Assembly: GCA_964202965.1 (NCBI GenBank)
Contig: CAXNKG010000025.1
Span: 1 to 43,130 of the forward strand
DNA length: 43,130 nt
Direction of reading: 5' to 3'
Source: CAXNKG01 sp964202965
GTDB taxonomy: Bacteria; Acidobacteriota; Vicinamibacteria; Vicinamibacterales; UBA2999
Shown: positions 6,717-15,149 of the stretch, piece after piece
Layout of the letters: each line of letters opens with the position of its first letter
Numbering within the stretch: position 1 is the first letter of the stretch
Program-made: the position numbers and the translations under genes
The notes under the pieces: model-generated
Told to the model about the DNA's origin: nothing
The model's input: only the letters and a program-made list of their open reading frames with translations
Databases searched by the model: none

Positions 6717-9467
6717 ATGGCCCTGGCTCCCGGCACGCGACTCGGCGTCTACGAAGTCACCGCGCCGATCGGCGAGGGCGGCATGGGACAGGTCTACCGG
6801 GCGACGGACACGACGCTCGGTCGCCAGGTCGCGATCAAGATCCTGCCGGACGCGTTCGCGGCCGACCCCGATCGTCTGGCGCGGTTCGAACGCGAGGCGA
6901 AGACGCTTGCGGCCCTGAATCATCCGCACATCGCCGCGATCTATGCGGTCGAGCAATCGGCCGGTCTACACGCCATCGTGATGGAATTTGTCGACGGCGA
7001 CGATCTCTCGCAGCGGATCGCGAAGGGTCCGATCCCGCTCGATGACGCCTTGCCCATCGCGACGCAGATTGCCGATGCGCTCGAAGCCGCGCACGAGCAG
7101 AACATCATGCATCGCGACCTGAAGCCCGCCAACATCAAGGTCCGCGCCGACGGAACGGTGAAGGTGCTGGACTTCGGATTGGCGAAGGCCATGGAGCTCA
7201 CTGGCGCGTTGGCGGGGAGCAACTCGATGTCGCCGACGATCACGACGCCGGCGATGACGCAGGCCGGGATGATCCTTGGCACAGCGGCGTACATGAGTCC
7301 CGAGCAGGCGCGCGGGAAACCGGTGGACAGGCGCGCCGACATCTGGGCGTTCGGGGCCGTGCTGTTCGAGATGCTGACGGGGCAGCGGGCGTTTCCCGGC
7401 GAGGACCTCACCGACACGCTCGCGGCGGTCGTGAAGCTGGACCCGAAGTGGGACGCCGTGAACGCGGACGTGCCCGCCAGAGTGCGGCAGGCGCTGCGCG
7501 TGTGCCTCCAGAAAGATCCGAGGCGGCGGGCGCAGGCCATTGGTGACGTGCGCCTGGCGCTGGAGGGCGCGTTCGAAACCGCCGACGACGTGGGGCGGGT
7601 GACGCGAAGCGGACCCGCCGGGTCCCCTGGGCAGCGCCTCGTACTCGCCACCGTGGCCCTCTTCGTGGGCGCCGTCATCGCGACAACGGTCATGTGGTTC
7701 GCCACGCGCCCGGCCGATCTGGTACCGCCTCGCGTCTCGCGTCTGTCGCTCGCTCCGTCGGGGACCGCCGCGCTGAGCATCAACGCCACCGACCGCGACC
7801 TGGCGATCACGCCGGACGGCTCGAGCCTCGTCTACGTGGGTAACACCGGCACGCAGATCTTCGTTCGCGCGCTCGACGCCCTGGAACCGGTGGCGATATT
7901 CACCGGCACACCGCGCGGGCTATTTGTCTCCCCAGATGGCCAGTGGATCGGATTCGTGGACAACAACACCACATTGAAGAAAGTGGCAGTGACCGGTGGC
8001 CCGGCGGTCACGCTGGCGACGCTCGACAGCGCCGCTCCCCGCGGTGGCACCTGGGGACCGGAGGACACGATCATCGTCGCAACAGGTAACTTGACGACCG
8101 GCCTGCAGCGGATCGCGGCGGCGGATGGATCGGCGACGGTCCTCACCAGGCCCGACCGTGCACAGGGCGAAGCCGATCACCTCTGGCCGGAGTTGCTGCC
8201 GGGCGGCCGCGCCGTGCTGTTTACGATCACGCCGGCGTCGGGCGGTCTGGATGCCGCGCAAGTGGCCGTACTGGATCTGCAGACCGGAATGCACAAGGTC
8301 CTCGTGCGCGGCGGCAGTCACGCCCACTACGTGCAGGCAGGTGGCGGCGAAAGAGGCCATCTCGTCTACGCGGCGGCCGGTACGCTGCGCGCCGTGCCGT
8401 TCGACCTGGCCATGATCGAGACGCGCGGCACGCCGGTGCCAGTCGTCGTCGACGTGGTGACGAAAGCAACCGGGGGTGTCGACGCCGTGGTGGCTGGCGA
8501 CGGCACGCTGGCGTACGTGTCGGGGGGCGGCGCAGCGGGCACGGGCGCCGATCGGATGCTCGTGTGGGTAGACCGATCGGGTCGCGAAGAACCGCTGGAC
8601 ATGCCGGCCGGTCGTCACTTCGACCCCAGGCTGTCGCCTGATGGCAGTCGGATTGCGGTGGCAACCGAGGCCGCTGGCAACACCGACGTCTGGGTGATCG
8701 ACACAGCTGGCGGACGCCGCCGCCGGATCACGTTCGATCCCGCCATCGACCGGTACCCACTCTGGACGCCTGACGGCAAGGCGCTCCTGTTCCAGTCGGC
8801 TCGCGACGGCACGCTGGGCGTGTACCGCAAGATGCTGGACACCGACAGGGCGGAGGAGCGGCTCTTCACGGACTCAACCAGATATGTCGTTCCCTGGTCA
8901 TGGTCGGCCGATGGGGAGACCCTTGTCACGACTGAACTGGCGTTAACGGGCGGCAGCGGCTACGACGTCGGCGCGTTGTCACTGAGCGGGACACCGGTGT
9001 GGAAGGGCCTTCTGGGAAGCACGTTCACGGAGGGCCAGCCAGTTGTGTCGCCGGATGGCAAGTGGATGGCGTATGGCTCGACCGAGGGAGGAGGGGGCAG
9101 TGGCGTCTACGTCCGGCCGTTTCCCGATGTGAGGGCTGGTGTGGAGCAGGTCTCGACAGACGGAGGCAACAATCCTGACTGGACGCGGAATGGCCGCGAG
9201 CTGGTGTACCGGAACGGAGACACGATGATGGCCGTCCCCGTCGAGCTGTCCCAGGCATTCCGGGCCGGCACGCCGGAGGTGCTCTTCAAAGGCACCTACT
9301 TCAATGACATCGGCACGCAGTGGGCTGTCACGCGCGACGGCACGCGCTTTCTCATGATGAAGCCCGTCGCGGCGAGCGACGGGACTGGCGGGGAGCAGGC
9401 GCGGCCGCACATCACCATCGTCTTGAACTGGACAGAAGAGCTGAAGCGGCTGGCGCCGGCCAACTGA
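6717..9467 (+). CDS. Membrane Ser/Thr protein kinase with extracytoplasmic TolB/PD40 propeller
   Basis: A 916-residue receptor-like kinase. The start is placed at 6717 because the kinase homology (Y12 onward) begins there. The PknB-type domain covers about residues 12-280: glycine loop GEGGMG (19-24), Lys41 in AIKIL, catalytic HRDLKPAN (132-139), DFG at 152-154, and MSPEQARG in the activation segment. A single membrane helix follows at about 308-330. The C-terminal 570 residues hold repeated propeller strands with SPDG or TPDG turns (VSPDGQWIGFV, LSPDGSRIAVA, WTPDGKALLFQ, VSPDGKWMAYG). Such kinases are expanded in Acidobacteriota; the outer propeller probably senses a ligand or the cell wall. 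Its target is unknown. It faces vapBC divergently. Confidence 0.95.
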   Translation: MALAPGTRLGVYEVTAPIGEGGMGQVYRATDTTLGRQVAIKILPDAFAADPDRLARFEREAKTLAALNHPHIAAIYAVEQSAGLHAIVMEFVDGDDLSQRIAKGPIPLDDALPIATQIADALEAAHEQNIMHRDLKPANIKVRADGTVKVLDFGLAKAMELTGALAGSNSMSPTITTPAMTQAGMILGTAAYMSPEQARGKPVDRRADIWAFGAVLFEMLTGQRAFPGEDLTDTLAAVVKLDPKWDAVNADVPARVRQALRVCLQKDPRRRAQAIGDVRLALEGAFETADDVGRVTRSGPAGSPGQRLVLATVALFVGAVIATTVMWFATRPADLVPPRVSRLSLAPSGTAALSINATDRDLAITPDGSSLVYVGNTGTQIFVRALDALEPVAIFTGTPRGLFVSPDGQWIGFVDNNTTLKKVAVTGGPAVTLATLDSAAPRGGTWGPEDTIIVATGNLTTGLQRIAAADGSATVLTRPDRAQGEADHLWPELLPGGRAVLFTITPASGGLDAAQVAVLDLQTGMHKVLVRGGSHAHYVQAGGGERGHLVYAAAGTLRAVPFDLAMIETRGTPVPVVVDVVTKATGGVDAVVAGDGTLAYVSGGGAAGTGADRMLVWVDRSGREEPLDMPAGRHFDPRLSPDGSRIAVATEAAGNTDVWVIDTAGGRRRRITFDPAIDRYPLWTPDGKALLFQSARDGTLGVYRKMLDTDRAEERLFTDSTRYVVPWSWSADGETLVTTELALTGGSGYDVGALSLSGTPVWKGLLGSTFTEGQPVVSPDGKWMAYGSTEGGGGSGVYVRPFPDVRAGVEQVSTDGGNNPDWTRNGRELVYRNGDTMMAVPVELSQAFRAGTPEVLFKGTYFNDIGTQWAVTRDGTRFLMMKPVAASDGTGGEQARPHITIVLNWTEELKRLAPAN

Positions 9468-9491
9468 GTCGTCGGTCAGGTCGCTTTCTGG

Positions 9492-12400
9492 TCAGTAGAA
9501 ATCGTGCGCGTCGACGGATGCGCCCCCCTCCATCGGCTGCACGCGCTCGGCTTTCACCGATACCACGCCGTCCTGGTGCTGCAGCACACCGTCGACAATA
9601 AGGAACGGCCGGCGGATGACCGTCGCGCGCTCGCGATCGAAGAGATCGGGGCGGACGATGATGTTGGAGATGCCAGTCTCGTCCTCCAGTGTCAGGAAGA
9701 CGAATCCCTTGGCGGTTCCGGGGCGCTGACGCGTGATGACCATGCCGGCCACGCGCACGCGGCGCCCGTTCCGCACCTGCGACAGATCCGAGGCGCGCAG
9801 GACGCCGCGCAGCGCCATATCGTCGCGCCGCAGTGCCATGGGATGGGGACCAATGGTCAGGCTGGTGCCGGCGTAATCAGCCTGCAGCCGCTCGCTGGAG
9901 GACATGGCGGGAAGCGGGCTGCGGGCTACGGACTCCTGGCTTTGGGCTTTGGGCTTTGGGCTCTGGGCTCTAGGGTCTGGGCTTTGGGCTTTGTCGTCGT
10001 CCGGTGCAAATAGCTCCCCCGCCGGCCGGACCGCGCGCTCAATCTGCCACAGAGCGCTCCGGCGCTCGTTCGTGAACGCGTTCAGCGCGCCGATATCCGC
10101 CAGCGTCGCCAGTTCGTCCCGCCGCAGGCCGGTGCGGCGGACGACGTCTTCAATCGACGTAAACCGGCCAATCGGCTCGACCGCGACACTCCACTCGTGC
10201 GCGCAGGTGTTGCAGAAATACCCGGCCATCGGGCCGCAGGATTCGGGCTTCTGGTGTCCGTCCGAAAGCCTGGAGCCTGAAGCCTGGAGCCTGATTCCAG
10301 TCATCTCAATCATCGAGTCGTCATCGGATCCGCATTTCGGGCATTCGGGCGCGGTGCGAGGCTCCATCGTTTTCGTCCGGTCGAATGCCGTCATGACATG
10401 TCCAATCTCCCTGCGCAGGCCGTTGACGTACATGAGTCCCAGCCGGATGCCGCCATCCGCCTCAATCCGGCACAGCCAGTCGGACTGCTGCACGTCGATC
10501 GCATGAAACCGGACGCCCCGGCGCTGCGCATCCTTGACGAGCGACGCCGGGTGATAAAACCCCATCGGCTGGTTGTTGAGGAGCGCCGTAAAGAACACCG
10601 CCGGATAGTGGACCTTCAGGTACGCGCTCGCATACGCCAGCAGCGCAAAGCTCGCGGCATGCGACTCGGGAAAGCCGTAGAGCGCGAACGAGGTAATCGA
10701 ATTAACGATCCGATCCGCGGTCTCGCCGGTGATCCCGTTGTGCGCCATGCCGTCGCGCAGCTGAATCTCGATCTGCTTCATCCGCTTCCCGGATCGCTTG
10801 AACCCCATCGCGCGGCGCAGTTCTTCGGCCTGCCCGCCGGTGAACCCCGCCGCCACCATCGCGATGCGCAGCAACTGCTCCTGGAAGAGCGGCACCCCGA
10901 GCGTGCGCGCCAGCACCGGCTCGAGACACGCGTGCAGCGGCACGACCGGCTCGCGTCCAGCCCGCCGGTTCAGATACGGGTGCACCATGTCGCCGACGAT
11001 GGGACCGGGACGGATGATGGCGACCTGCACGACCAGGTCGTAGAAACAGGCCGGCTTGAGACGCGGCAGCGTCGCCATCTGCGCGCGCGACTCGACCTGG
11101 AAGACGCCGATGGTCTCGGCCTTCTGCAGCATGTCGTAGACGGCGGGGTCGTCCGGCGGAAGATGTGCGAGATCGAACTCGGCTCGAGGCTCAGGGCTCT
11201 GGGCTTTGGGAATTGCCGCAGTGTTAATGAGCTCAATGGCGTCCTGCAGCACCGCCATCATGCCGAGCCCGAGCAGGTCCACCTTGACGATGCCCATGTC
11301 CGCGCAGTCGTCCTTGTCCCACTGGACGACGACACGGCCCGGCATGCTGGCCGGCTCGAGCGGCACGACGGCGTCCAGTTCGCCCTGACAGATCACCATG
11401 CCGCCCGAGTGCTGCCCGAGATGGCGCGGCAGGTCCTGGATGCGGCCCCACAGATCCGCGAACGTGCGCATGCGCGGCATGTCGAGCGACAGGCCCACCG
11501 ACGCGAGGTTGCGGCCGAGCGTCTCGTGCGGGTCTCTGAACTCGAAGTGGTTCATCACCTTCGCCAGCCGGTCCACCTCGTCGTCTTTCATCGAGAGCGC
11601 CTTCCCCACTTCGCGGGCGGCGCTGCGGCTGCGATACGTGATGACGTTGGCGGTCATGGCTGCCCCCAGACGGCCGTACTTCTCGTACACGTGCTGGATG
11701 ACGCGCTCGCGGCGGTCGCCGCTCGGCAGGTCGAGGTCGATGTCGGGCCACTCGCCGCGCTCCTCCGACAGAAACCGCTCGAACAGCAGATCCATCGCGA
11801 TTGGATCGACCGCGGTGATGCCGAGGCTGTAGCAGACGGCGCTGTTGGCTGCCGACCCGCGCCCCTGCACGAGGATCCCCTGCTGCCGCGCGTAATTGAC
11901 GATGTCCCAGACGATCAGGAAGTAGCCCGCCAGATCGAGCTTTGCGATCAGATCGAGCTCACGCGCGATCTGGACGCGCGCCTTGTCGTGATACGGCCGG
12001 TAGCGTTCGTGCGCGCCGACCTCCGTGATGTGGCGCAGAAACGACGCCTCGGTCTCGCCCGCCGGGACCGGGTACGCCGGAAATCGATACCCGAGGTCCG
12101 CCAGCGTGTACTCGAGCCGCTCCGCCAGCGACGCCGTGGCGGCCAGCGCCTCCGGGCGATCGGCAAACAGCTGCGCCATCGCCTCCGGCGACTTGAGGTA
12201 GCGCTCGGCATTCCGCGCCAGCAGGCGGCCGGCCGTGTCGAGGGTGGTTTTGTGGCGGACGCAGGTCAGCACGTCGAAGAGCGGCCGATCGGCAGGCTCC
12301 GCAAAGCGGACGCCGTTGGTGGCGATGACCGGGACGCGATACGCACGCGCCAGCGCGTCAAGCGCCGCATTGCCGGCTTCTCCATCGCGCTGGAGATGGC

Positions 12401-12914
12401 GCTGCAACTCGACGTACACATTGCGCCGGCCGAACACCCCCACGAGCCGATCGAGCAGTCCGCCGACGCCGTAGCGGCTGGCGTCGAGCAATGGGAGCCC
12501 TCCGAGCGCCACGAGTCCCGCCGTCGATCCGTCCAGTTCCTCGAGCGCAAGCGCGCCTGCGCCCTTCCCGGCGCGCATCTTCATGCGCGTGATCAGCCGG
12601 CACAGATTGCGGTACCCCTCCTGGGACTCGACGAGGACGGGAAGGGACCATGTTGGGCTCTGGGCTCTGGGCTCTGGGCTTTGGGCTCTGGGCTCTGGGC
12701 TCTGGGTACCGATGGTCAATTCGGCGCCCACGATCGGTTTCAGTCCCGCCTGCTTCGCGGCCTTGTGAAACCGGGGCGCGCCGTAGACGCCGTCGGCGTC
12801 GAGCAGCGCGAGCGAGGAATAGCCCAGCGCGGCCGCGCGCTCGATCAGCGTTTCAGGAAGCGAGGCGCCCTGCAGAAAACTGAAGGCGGATGCACAGTGA
12901 AGCTCGACGTACAT
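9492..12914 (-). CDS. dnaE2: Error-prone DNA polymerase III alpha subunit DnaE2, with heptamer-encoded insertions
   Basis: A 1140-residue C-family polymerase, the translesion partner of ImuA/ImuB. The N-terminal PHP domain begins MYVELHCASAFSFLQGAS. The catalytic palm contains GRGSAANS and PDIDLDLPSGDR, with the acidic metal ligands. A helix-hairpin-helix region follows, and a C-terminal OB fold (VRVAGMVITRQRPGTAKGF) comes before the end. It is longer than typical DnaE2 (about 1050-1080). Much of the excess is low-complexity QSPEPRA-type sequence encoded by four 7-bp repeat arrays, at about residues 71-87, 570-578, 874-883 and 975-993. ATG at 12914 is preferred to the adjacent TTG at 12917. 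A fifth array lies 7 nt upstream where a ribosome-binding site would be. The gene is last in the cassette. Confidence 0.96.
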   Translation of the reverse strand: MYVELHCASAFSFLQGASLPETLIERAAALGYSSLALLDADGVYGAPRFHKAAKQAGLKPIVGAELTIGTQSPEPRAQSPEPRAQSPTWSLPVLVESQEGYRNLCRLITRMKMRAGKGAGALALEELDGSTAGLVALGGLPLLDASRYGVGGLLDRLVGVFGRRNVYVELQRHLQRDGEAGNAALDALARAYRVPVIATNGVRFAEPADRPLFDVLTCVRHKTTLDTAGRLLARNAERYLKSPEAMAQLFADRPEALAATASLAERLEYTLADLGYRFPAYPVPAGETEASFLRHITEVGAHERYRPYHDKARVQIARELDLIAKLDLAGYFLIVWDIVNYARQQGILVQGRGSAANSAVCYSLGITAVDPIAMDLLFERFLSEERGEWPDIDLDLPSGDRRERVIQHVYEKYGRLGAAMTANVITYRSRSAAREVGKALSMKDDEVDRLAKVMNHFEFRDPHETLGRNLASVGLSLDMPRMRTFADLWGRIQDLPRHLGQHSGGMVICQGELDAVVPLEPASMPGRVVVQWDKDDCADMGIVKVDLLGLGMMAVLQDAIELINTAAIPKAQSPEPRAEFDLAHLPPDDPAVYDMLQKAETIGVFQVESRAQMATLPRLKPACFYDLVVQVAIIRPGPIVGDMVHPYLNRRAGREPVVPLHACLEPVLARTLGVPLFQEQLLRIAMVAAGFTGGQAEELRRAMGFKRSGKRMKQIEIQLRDGMAHNGITGETADRIVNSITSFALYGFPESHAASFALLAYASAYLKVHYPAVFFTALLNNQPMGFYHPASLVKDAQRRGVRFHAIDVQQSDWLCRIEADGGIRLGLMYVNGLRREIGHVMTAFDRTKTMEPRTAPECPKCGSDDDSMIEMTGIRLQASGSRLSDGHQKPESCGPMAGYFCNTCAHEWSVAVEPIGRFTSIEDVVRRTGLRRDELATLADIGALNAFTNERRSALWQIERAVRPAGELFAPDDDKAQSPDPRAQSPKPKAQSQESVARSPLPAMSSSERLQADYAGTSLTIGPHPMALRRDDMALRGVLRASDLSQVRNGRRVRVAGMVITRQRPGTAKGFVFLTLEDETGISNIIVRPDLFDRERATVIRRPFLIVDGVLQHQDGVVSVKAERVQPMEGGASVDAHDFY
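9938..9993. repeat. Heptamer array inside dnaE2, 8 units (GGCTTTG / GGCTCTG variants)
   Basis: Eight contiguous 7-bp units are read on the dnaE2 sense strand as KAQSPDPRAQSPKPKAQS, between the polymerase core and the C-terminal OB fold, a likely flexible linker. One unit contains CTAG, but out of frame. Confidence 0.9.
10267..10294. repeat. Heptamer array inside dnaE2, 4 units (AGCCTGG / AGCCTGA)
   Basis: Four units alternate AGCCTGG and AGCCTGA. Translated on the dnaE2 strand they give IRLQASGSRLS, next to the Cys-pair region at about residues 855-905 of the polymerase (CPKCGSDD and CNTC nearby). Confidence 0.85.
11181..11208. repeat. Heptamer array inside dnaE2, 4 units (GGCTCGA / GGCTCAG / GGCTCTG / GGCTTTG)
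   Basis: Four variant units, plus a decayed fifth to 11215, are read as PKAQSPEPRAEF within the polymerase domain at about residue 570. This is the array closest to the catalytic core. Confidence 0.85.
12656..12704. repeat. Heptamer array inside dnaE2, 7 units (GGCTCTG)
   Basis: Six GGCTCTG units and one GGCTTTG unit are read on the sense strand as two and a third copies of QSPEPRA, at about residues 71-87 of the PHP domain. It is the most homogeneous coding array in the window. Confidence 0.93.
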
Positions 12915-12920
12915 CAACGT

Positions 12921-12951
<31 letters not shown>

Positions 12952-12966
12952 CAGAACGCCCATGCG

Positions 12967-14388
12967 TTAGTCGAAGATGCCTTCAAGAAACCAGGCGCCG
13001 CTCCCGCGTTCGCGGAACACGCGATACGCGACGCCGTCACCGAGCGCCACGTCCCACTCGTCGCGGTCCCAGGAGAATGAACTCCCAATTCCCCTGTCCC
13101 GAGCAACGCCGAGGGGCAAGGAGCCAACTCCCAAGTTCTGTTTCCACCAGTTGCCTGACGTACGCCAGGGTCCCGCCGCCGATTGCACGCTCCCGCCCGT
13201 CATGCCGCGACGATCGACGGCCACGTACAACGGGGTCCCCTCATGGGCGCGCACACGCGCGGGCACTGGAACGCGGAACCGGCGTAGGGCGACCGAAGGG
13301 CTTTGGGCTTCAGGCTCAAGGCTATGGGCTATGGGCTTTGGGCTTTGGGCTTTAGGCTTTGGATCAGGGTTGAATCCCTTCATCCCAAAGACCCCGGGCT
13401 TCCAGGAGTCCACGATCACGGGCGAGCCGCAGCGGTCCTCCCCCATCAAGGCGCTGAGGCGCGCCATCAGGGTGGACAGCTGCTCCGGTGACGGCAGCGG
13501 CCGCGCCAGCAGCGAAAACTGCAGGACGCGTGCGGGCGTCGGGTCGGCCGCCACCACCACCCGATCGATGGCCGCGGGCGGCGGATGCGATTCGAGGTCG
13601 AGCAGCAGGAGCGCCCGCAGCGTGCGCGCGTCATGCATGGCCACCGGGAGCTGCAGCGACCGCTCGTGCAGCGTGCGCGTGACGAGATGGAGCCGGAGGT
13701 GCAGGACCGCGGCGCCGCGGCCGCGGCGTTCGAGATGCGCGGCCAGCGGCTCCAGCAGCCGCCCGAGCACGAACGACAACGGCTCCAGTCCTTCAATCGG
13801 CCATTCCAGATCGAACGCCTGTTCGAACCGCTCGACCGGCACGTCGGGCTGCAGCGGGCGCAGGTCGTGCCCCTGCGCGAGGCGGTGCCAGCGAAGGCCC
13901 TCGGCGCCCAGACGCGCCGAGACGGCGTCCGCAGGGAGCGCGGCCAGATCGCCAAGGGTACGAAGGCCCCAGCGGCGGAAGGTGGAGAGCCGCTCGGGGT
14001 TCAGAGGGTTCAAGGGGTTCAGCTGCGCTAGCAGTTCAAGCGGCAGCGGCGCGACGGCGCCCGCATCCTCCCCACGATTGACGACCGTCACCGGACACGA
14101 GCGATGCGCGGCTAACAGATGGGCAGCTGTGCACGTGCCGGCAATCGCCACGTGCGCACGGAGTCCGCGGTCCACGATCGCCGTCCGGAGTGCGTCGGCA
14201 ATCGCGCGTGGATGGCCGAACAGCCGATCGAGACCCGCGAGGTCAAGGACGACCGCATCGCCCCGGCGTTCGAAGCGCGGAGAAAAATCCGCCGCGACGT
14301 CGCGTAAAAGCTCGACGGCGGGTCCGTCGCTCGATGGACCATCTCTCGCGACGGGACCCGTCCCACGTACTACAAGCGCGCCGAACAT
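12967..14388 (-). CDS. imuB: ImuB, Y-family polymerase-like mutasome subunit
   Basis: A 473-residue protein from the ATG at 14388; homology begins at MFGALVV, and the longer frame to 14559 has no family support. AADFSPRFERRGDAVVLDLAG, then LDRLFG and AHVAIAGTCTAAHLLA, mark the Y-family palm. WGLRTLGDLAALPADAVSARLG is the helix-hairpin-helix thumb, and a little-finger-like region follows. As in other ImuB proteins the catalytic acidic residues are not evident; the protein is thought to bridge DnaE2 to the sliding clamp and ImuA. Residues about 344-364 are a heptamer-encoded insert. The N-terminus is shorter than in proteobacterial ImuB (about 500 residues). The start overlaps the imuA stop by 19 bp. 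Confidence 0.88.
   Translation of the reverse strand: MFGALVVRGTGPVARDGPSSDGPAVELLRDVAADFSPRFERRGDAVVLDLAGLDRLFGHPRAIADALRTAIVDRGLRAHVAIAGTCTAAHLLAAHRSCPVTVVNRGEDAGAVAPLPLELLAQLNPLNPLNPERLSTFRRWGLRTLGDLAALPADAVSARLGAEGLRWHRLAQGHDLRPLQPDVPVERFEQAFDLEWPIEGLEPLSFVLGRLLEPLAAHLERRGRGAAVLHLRLHLVTRTLHERSLQLPVAMHDARTLRALLLLDLESHPPPAAIDRVVVAADPTPARVLQFSLLARPLPSPEQLSTLMARLSALMGEDRCGSPVIVDSWKPGVFGMKGFNPDPKPKAQSPKPIAHSLEPEAQSPSVALRRFRVPVPARVRAHEGTPLYVAVDRRGMTGGSVQSAAGPWRTSGNWWKQNLGVGSLPLGVARDRGIGSSFSWDRDEWDVALGDGVAYRVFRERGSGAWFLEGIFD
13298..13360. repeat. Heptamer array inside imuB, 9 units (GGGCTTT and variants)
   Basis: Units are GGGCTTT, GGGCTTC, AGGCTCA, AGGCTAT, GGGCTAT, three GGGCTTT and AGGCTTT, with a decayed tenth. 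The sense strand encodes KPKAQSPKPIAHSLEPEAQS between the little finger and the C-terminal part of ImuB. This is the longest array in the window. Confidence 0.92.
13996..14022. repeat. 9-bp tandem repeat inside imuB, 3 units (GGGGTTCAG)
   Basis: Three units of nine bases (the middle one AGGGTTCAA) encode LNPLNPLNP on the imuB strand, just before the helix-hairpin-helix. The period differs from the heptamers and is in phase with the codons. Confidence 0.75.
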
Positions 14389-15083
14389 GCGACCTCGCCA
14401 TCCACCTGCCGCCGCGGCGACACGACGCGCACGCCCATCTCGAGCCCCGCAAGACGCCGGCTGCGGGCCGCACTCCCCTCCCACGCCGGACGGCCGCCGC
14501 AGGTCAGGGTCAGCCCCTCGGCGCTGCGCGCCAGCGCGTGCGGCGCCAGCAGCAGGCACACCGTGTCACTGCCTTCAATCGTGCGCTGGATGCGGAGCCA
14601 TGTCGTAAACGGGATACGGTGCAGCGCCTGGAGCGGCGCATCCGCCAGATCGAACACCACGAGGCCGAAGCCGCCCGCCTGAAGGACGAGATTGAGCGCC
14701 TTGAGCCCGCGTTCAATCACGCGATCGAAGAGTGACGAGGCTTCCCCGCGGATCCAGAGCAGCCGATCGAGATCGAGGCCTGCGGATGCGGCAGACCCCA
14801 CGTCGAGCCGGTCGAAGGTGTCGACCAGGGCGACAATCTCCCCGCGCCGTGTCGCCGCCGCGAGCATGTGCAGCACCGCAGCCGTCCGGCCCGACGACTG
14901 TCGCCCCACGACCTCGGAGAGCTGCCCGCGGGGCAACCCGCCGCGCAGGCAGTCATCCAGCCGCGCAATCTCCGTCGCCGCCGCGTTCGGGCGAACAGCC
15001 GAAGGGAGCGCTGTCGTGAGCGTTCGGTCGAGTTTCCGGGCGCGGAGGGCCGCTTCAGCCACCGCCAGAGCTACATTCGCCAT
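14370..15083 (-). CDS. imuA: ImuA-like RecA-fold mutasome protein
   Basis: A 237-residue protein. It opens a three-gene operon with imuB and dnaE2. The central part is a RecA-like ATPase fold: LRGGLPRGQLSEVVGRQSSG leads into a P-loop-like GRQSSGRTAA that has Arg where the Walker A Lys would be. VALVDTFDRLD and LLWIRGE follow, then the FGLVVFDLAD strand in the Walker B position. ImuA is the RecA/SulA-related factor that works with ImuB and DnaE2 in damage-induced mutagenesis. The ATG at 15083 lies within a perfect inverted repeat that could be its operator. Confidence 0.87.
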   Translation of the reverse strand: MANVALAVAEAALRARKLDRTLTTALPSAVRPNAAATEIARLDDCLRGGLPRGQLSEVVGRQSSGRTAAVLHMLAAATRRGEIVALVDTFDRLDVGSAASAGLDLDRLLWIRGEASSLFDRVIERGLKALNLVLQAGGFGLVVFDLADAPLQALHRIPFTTWLRIQRTIEGSDTVCLLLAPHALARSAEGLTLTCGGRPAWEGSAARSRRLAGLEMGVRVVSPRRQVDGEVACSARL

Positions 15084-15108
15084 ATTTTCGCCTCAGACGC
15101 GAAAATAT
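15082..15108. promoter_or_regulatory. Perfect inverted repeat over the imuA start, candidate SOS or local operator
   Basis: ATATTTTCGC, seven bases, GCGAAAATAT: a perfect 10-bp dyad. It overlaps the imuA start codon and a TATATT that could be the imuA -10 box on the minus strand, and lies about 40 bp before the divergent MFS gene. A bound dimer would block both promoters. It does not match the classical E. coli or Bacillus LexA boxes. It could alternatively be a hairpin at the 5' end of the imuA mRNA. Confidence 0.6.
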
Positions 15109-15149
15109 AACGAAATGAACTCGAAGGAGCAAGGGATAAGATCGGCGGC

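Noticed and set aside
9468..9491. Rho-independent terminator between the kinase and dnaE2
   Set aside because: The 24-bp gap has no stable hairpin followed by a T-run.
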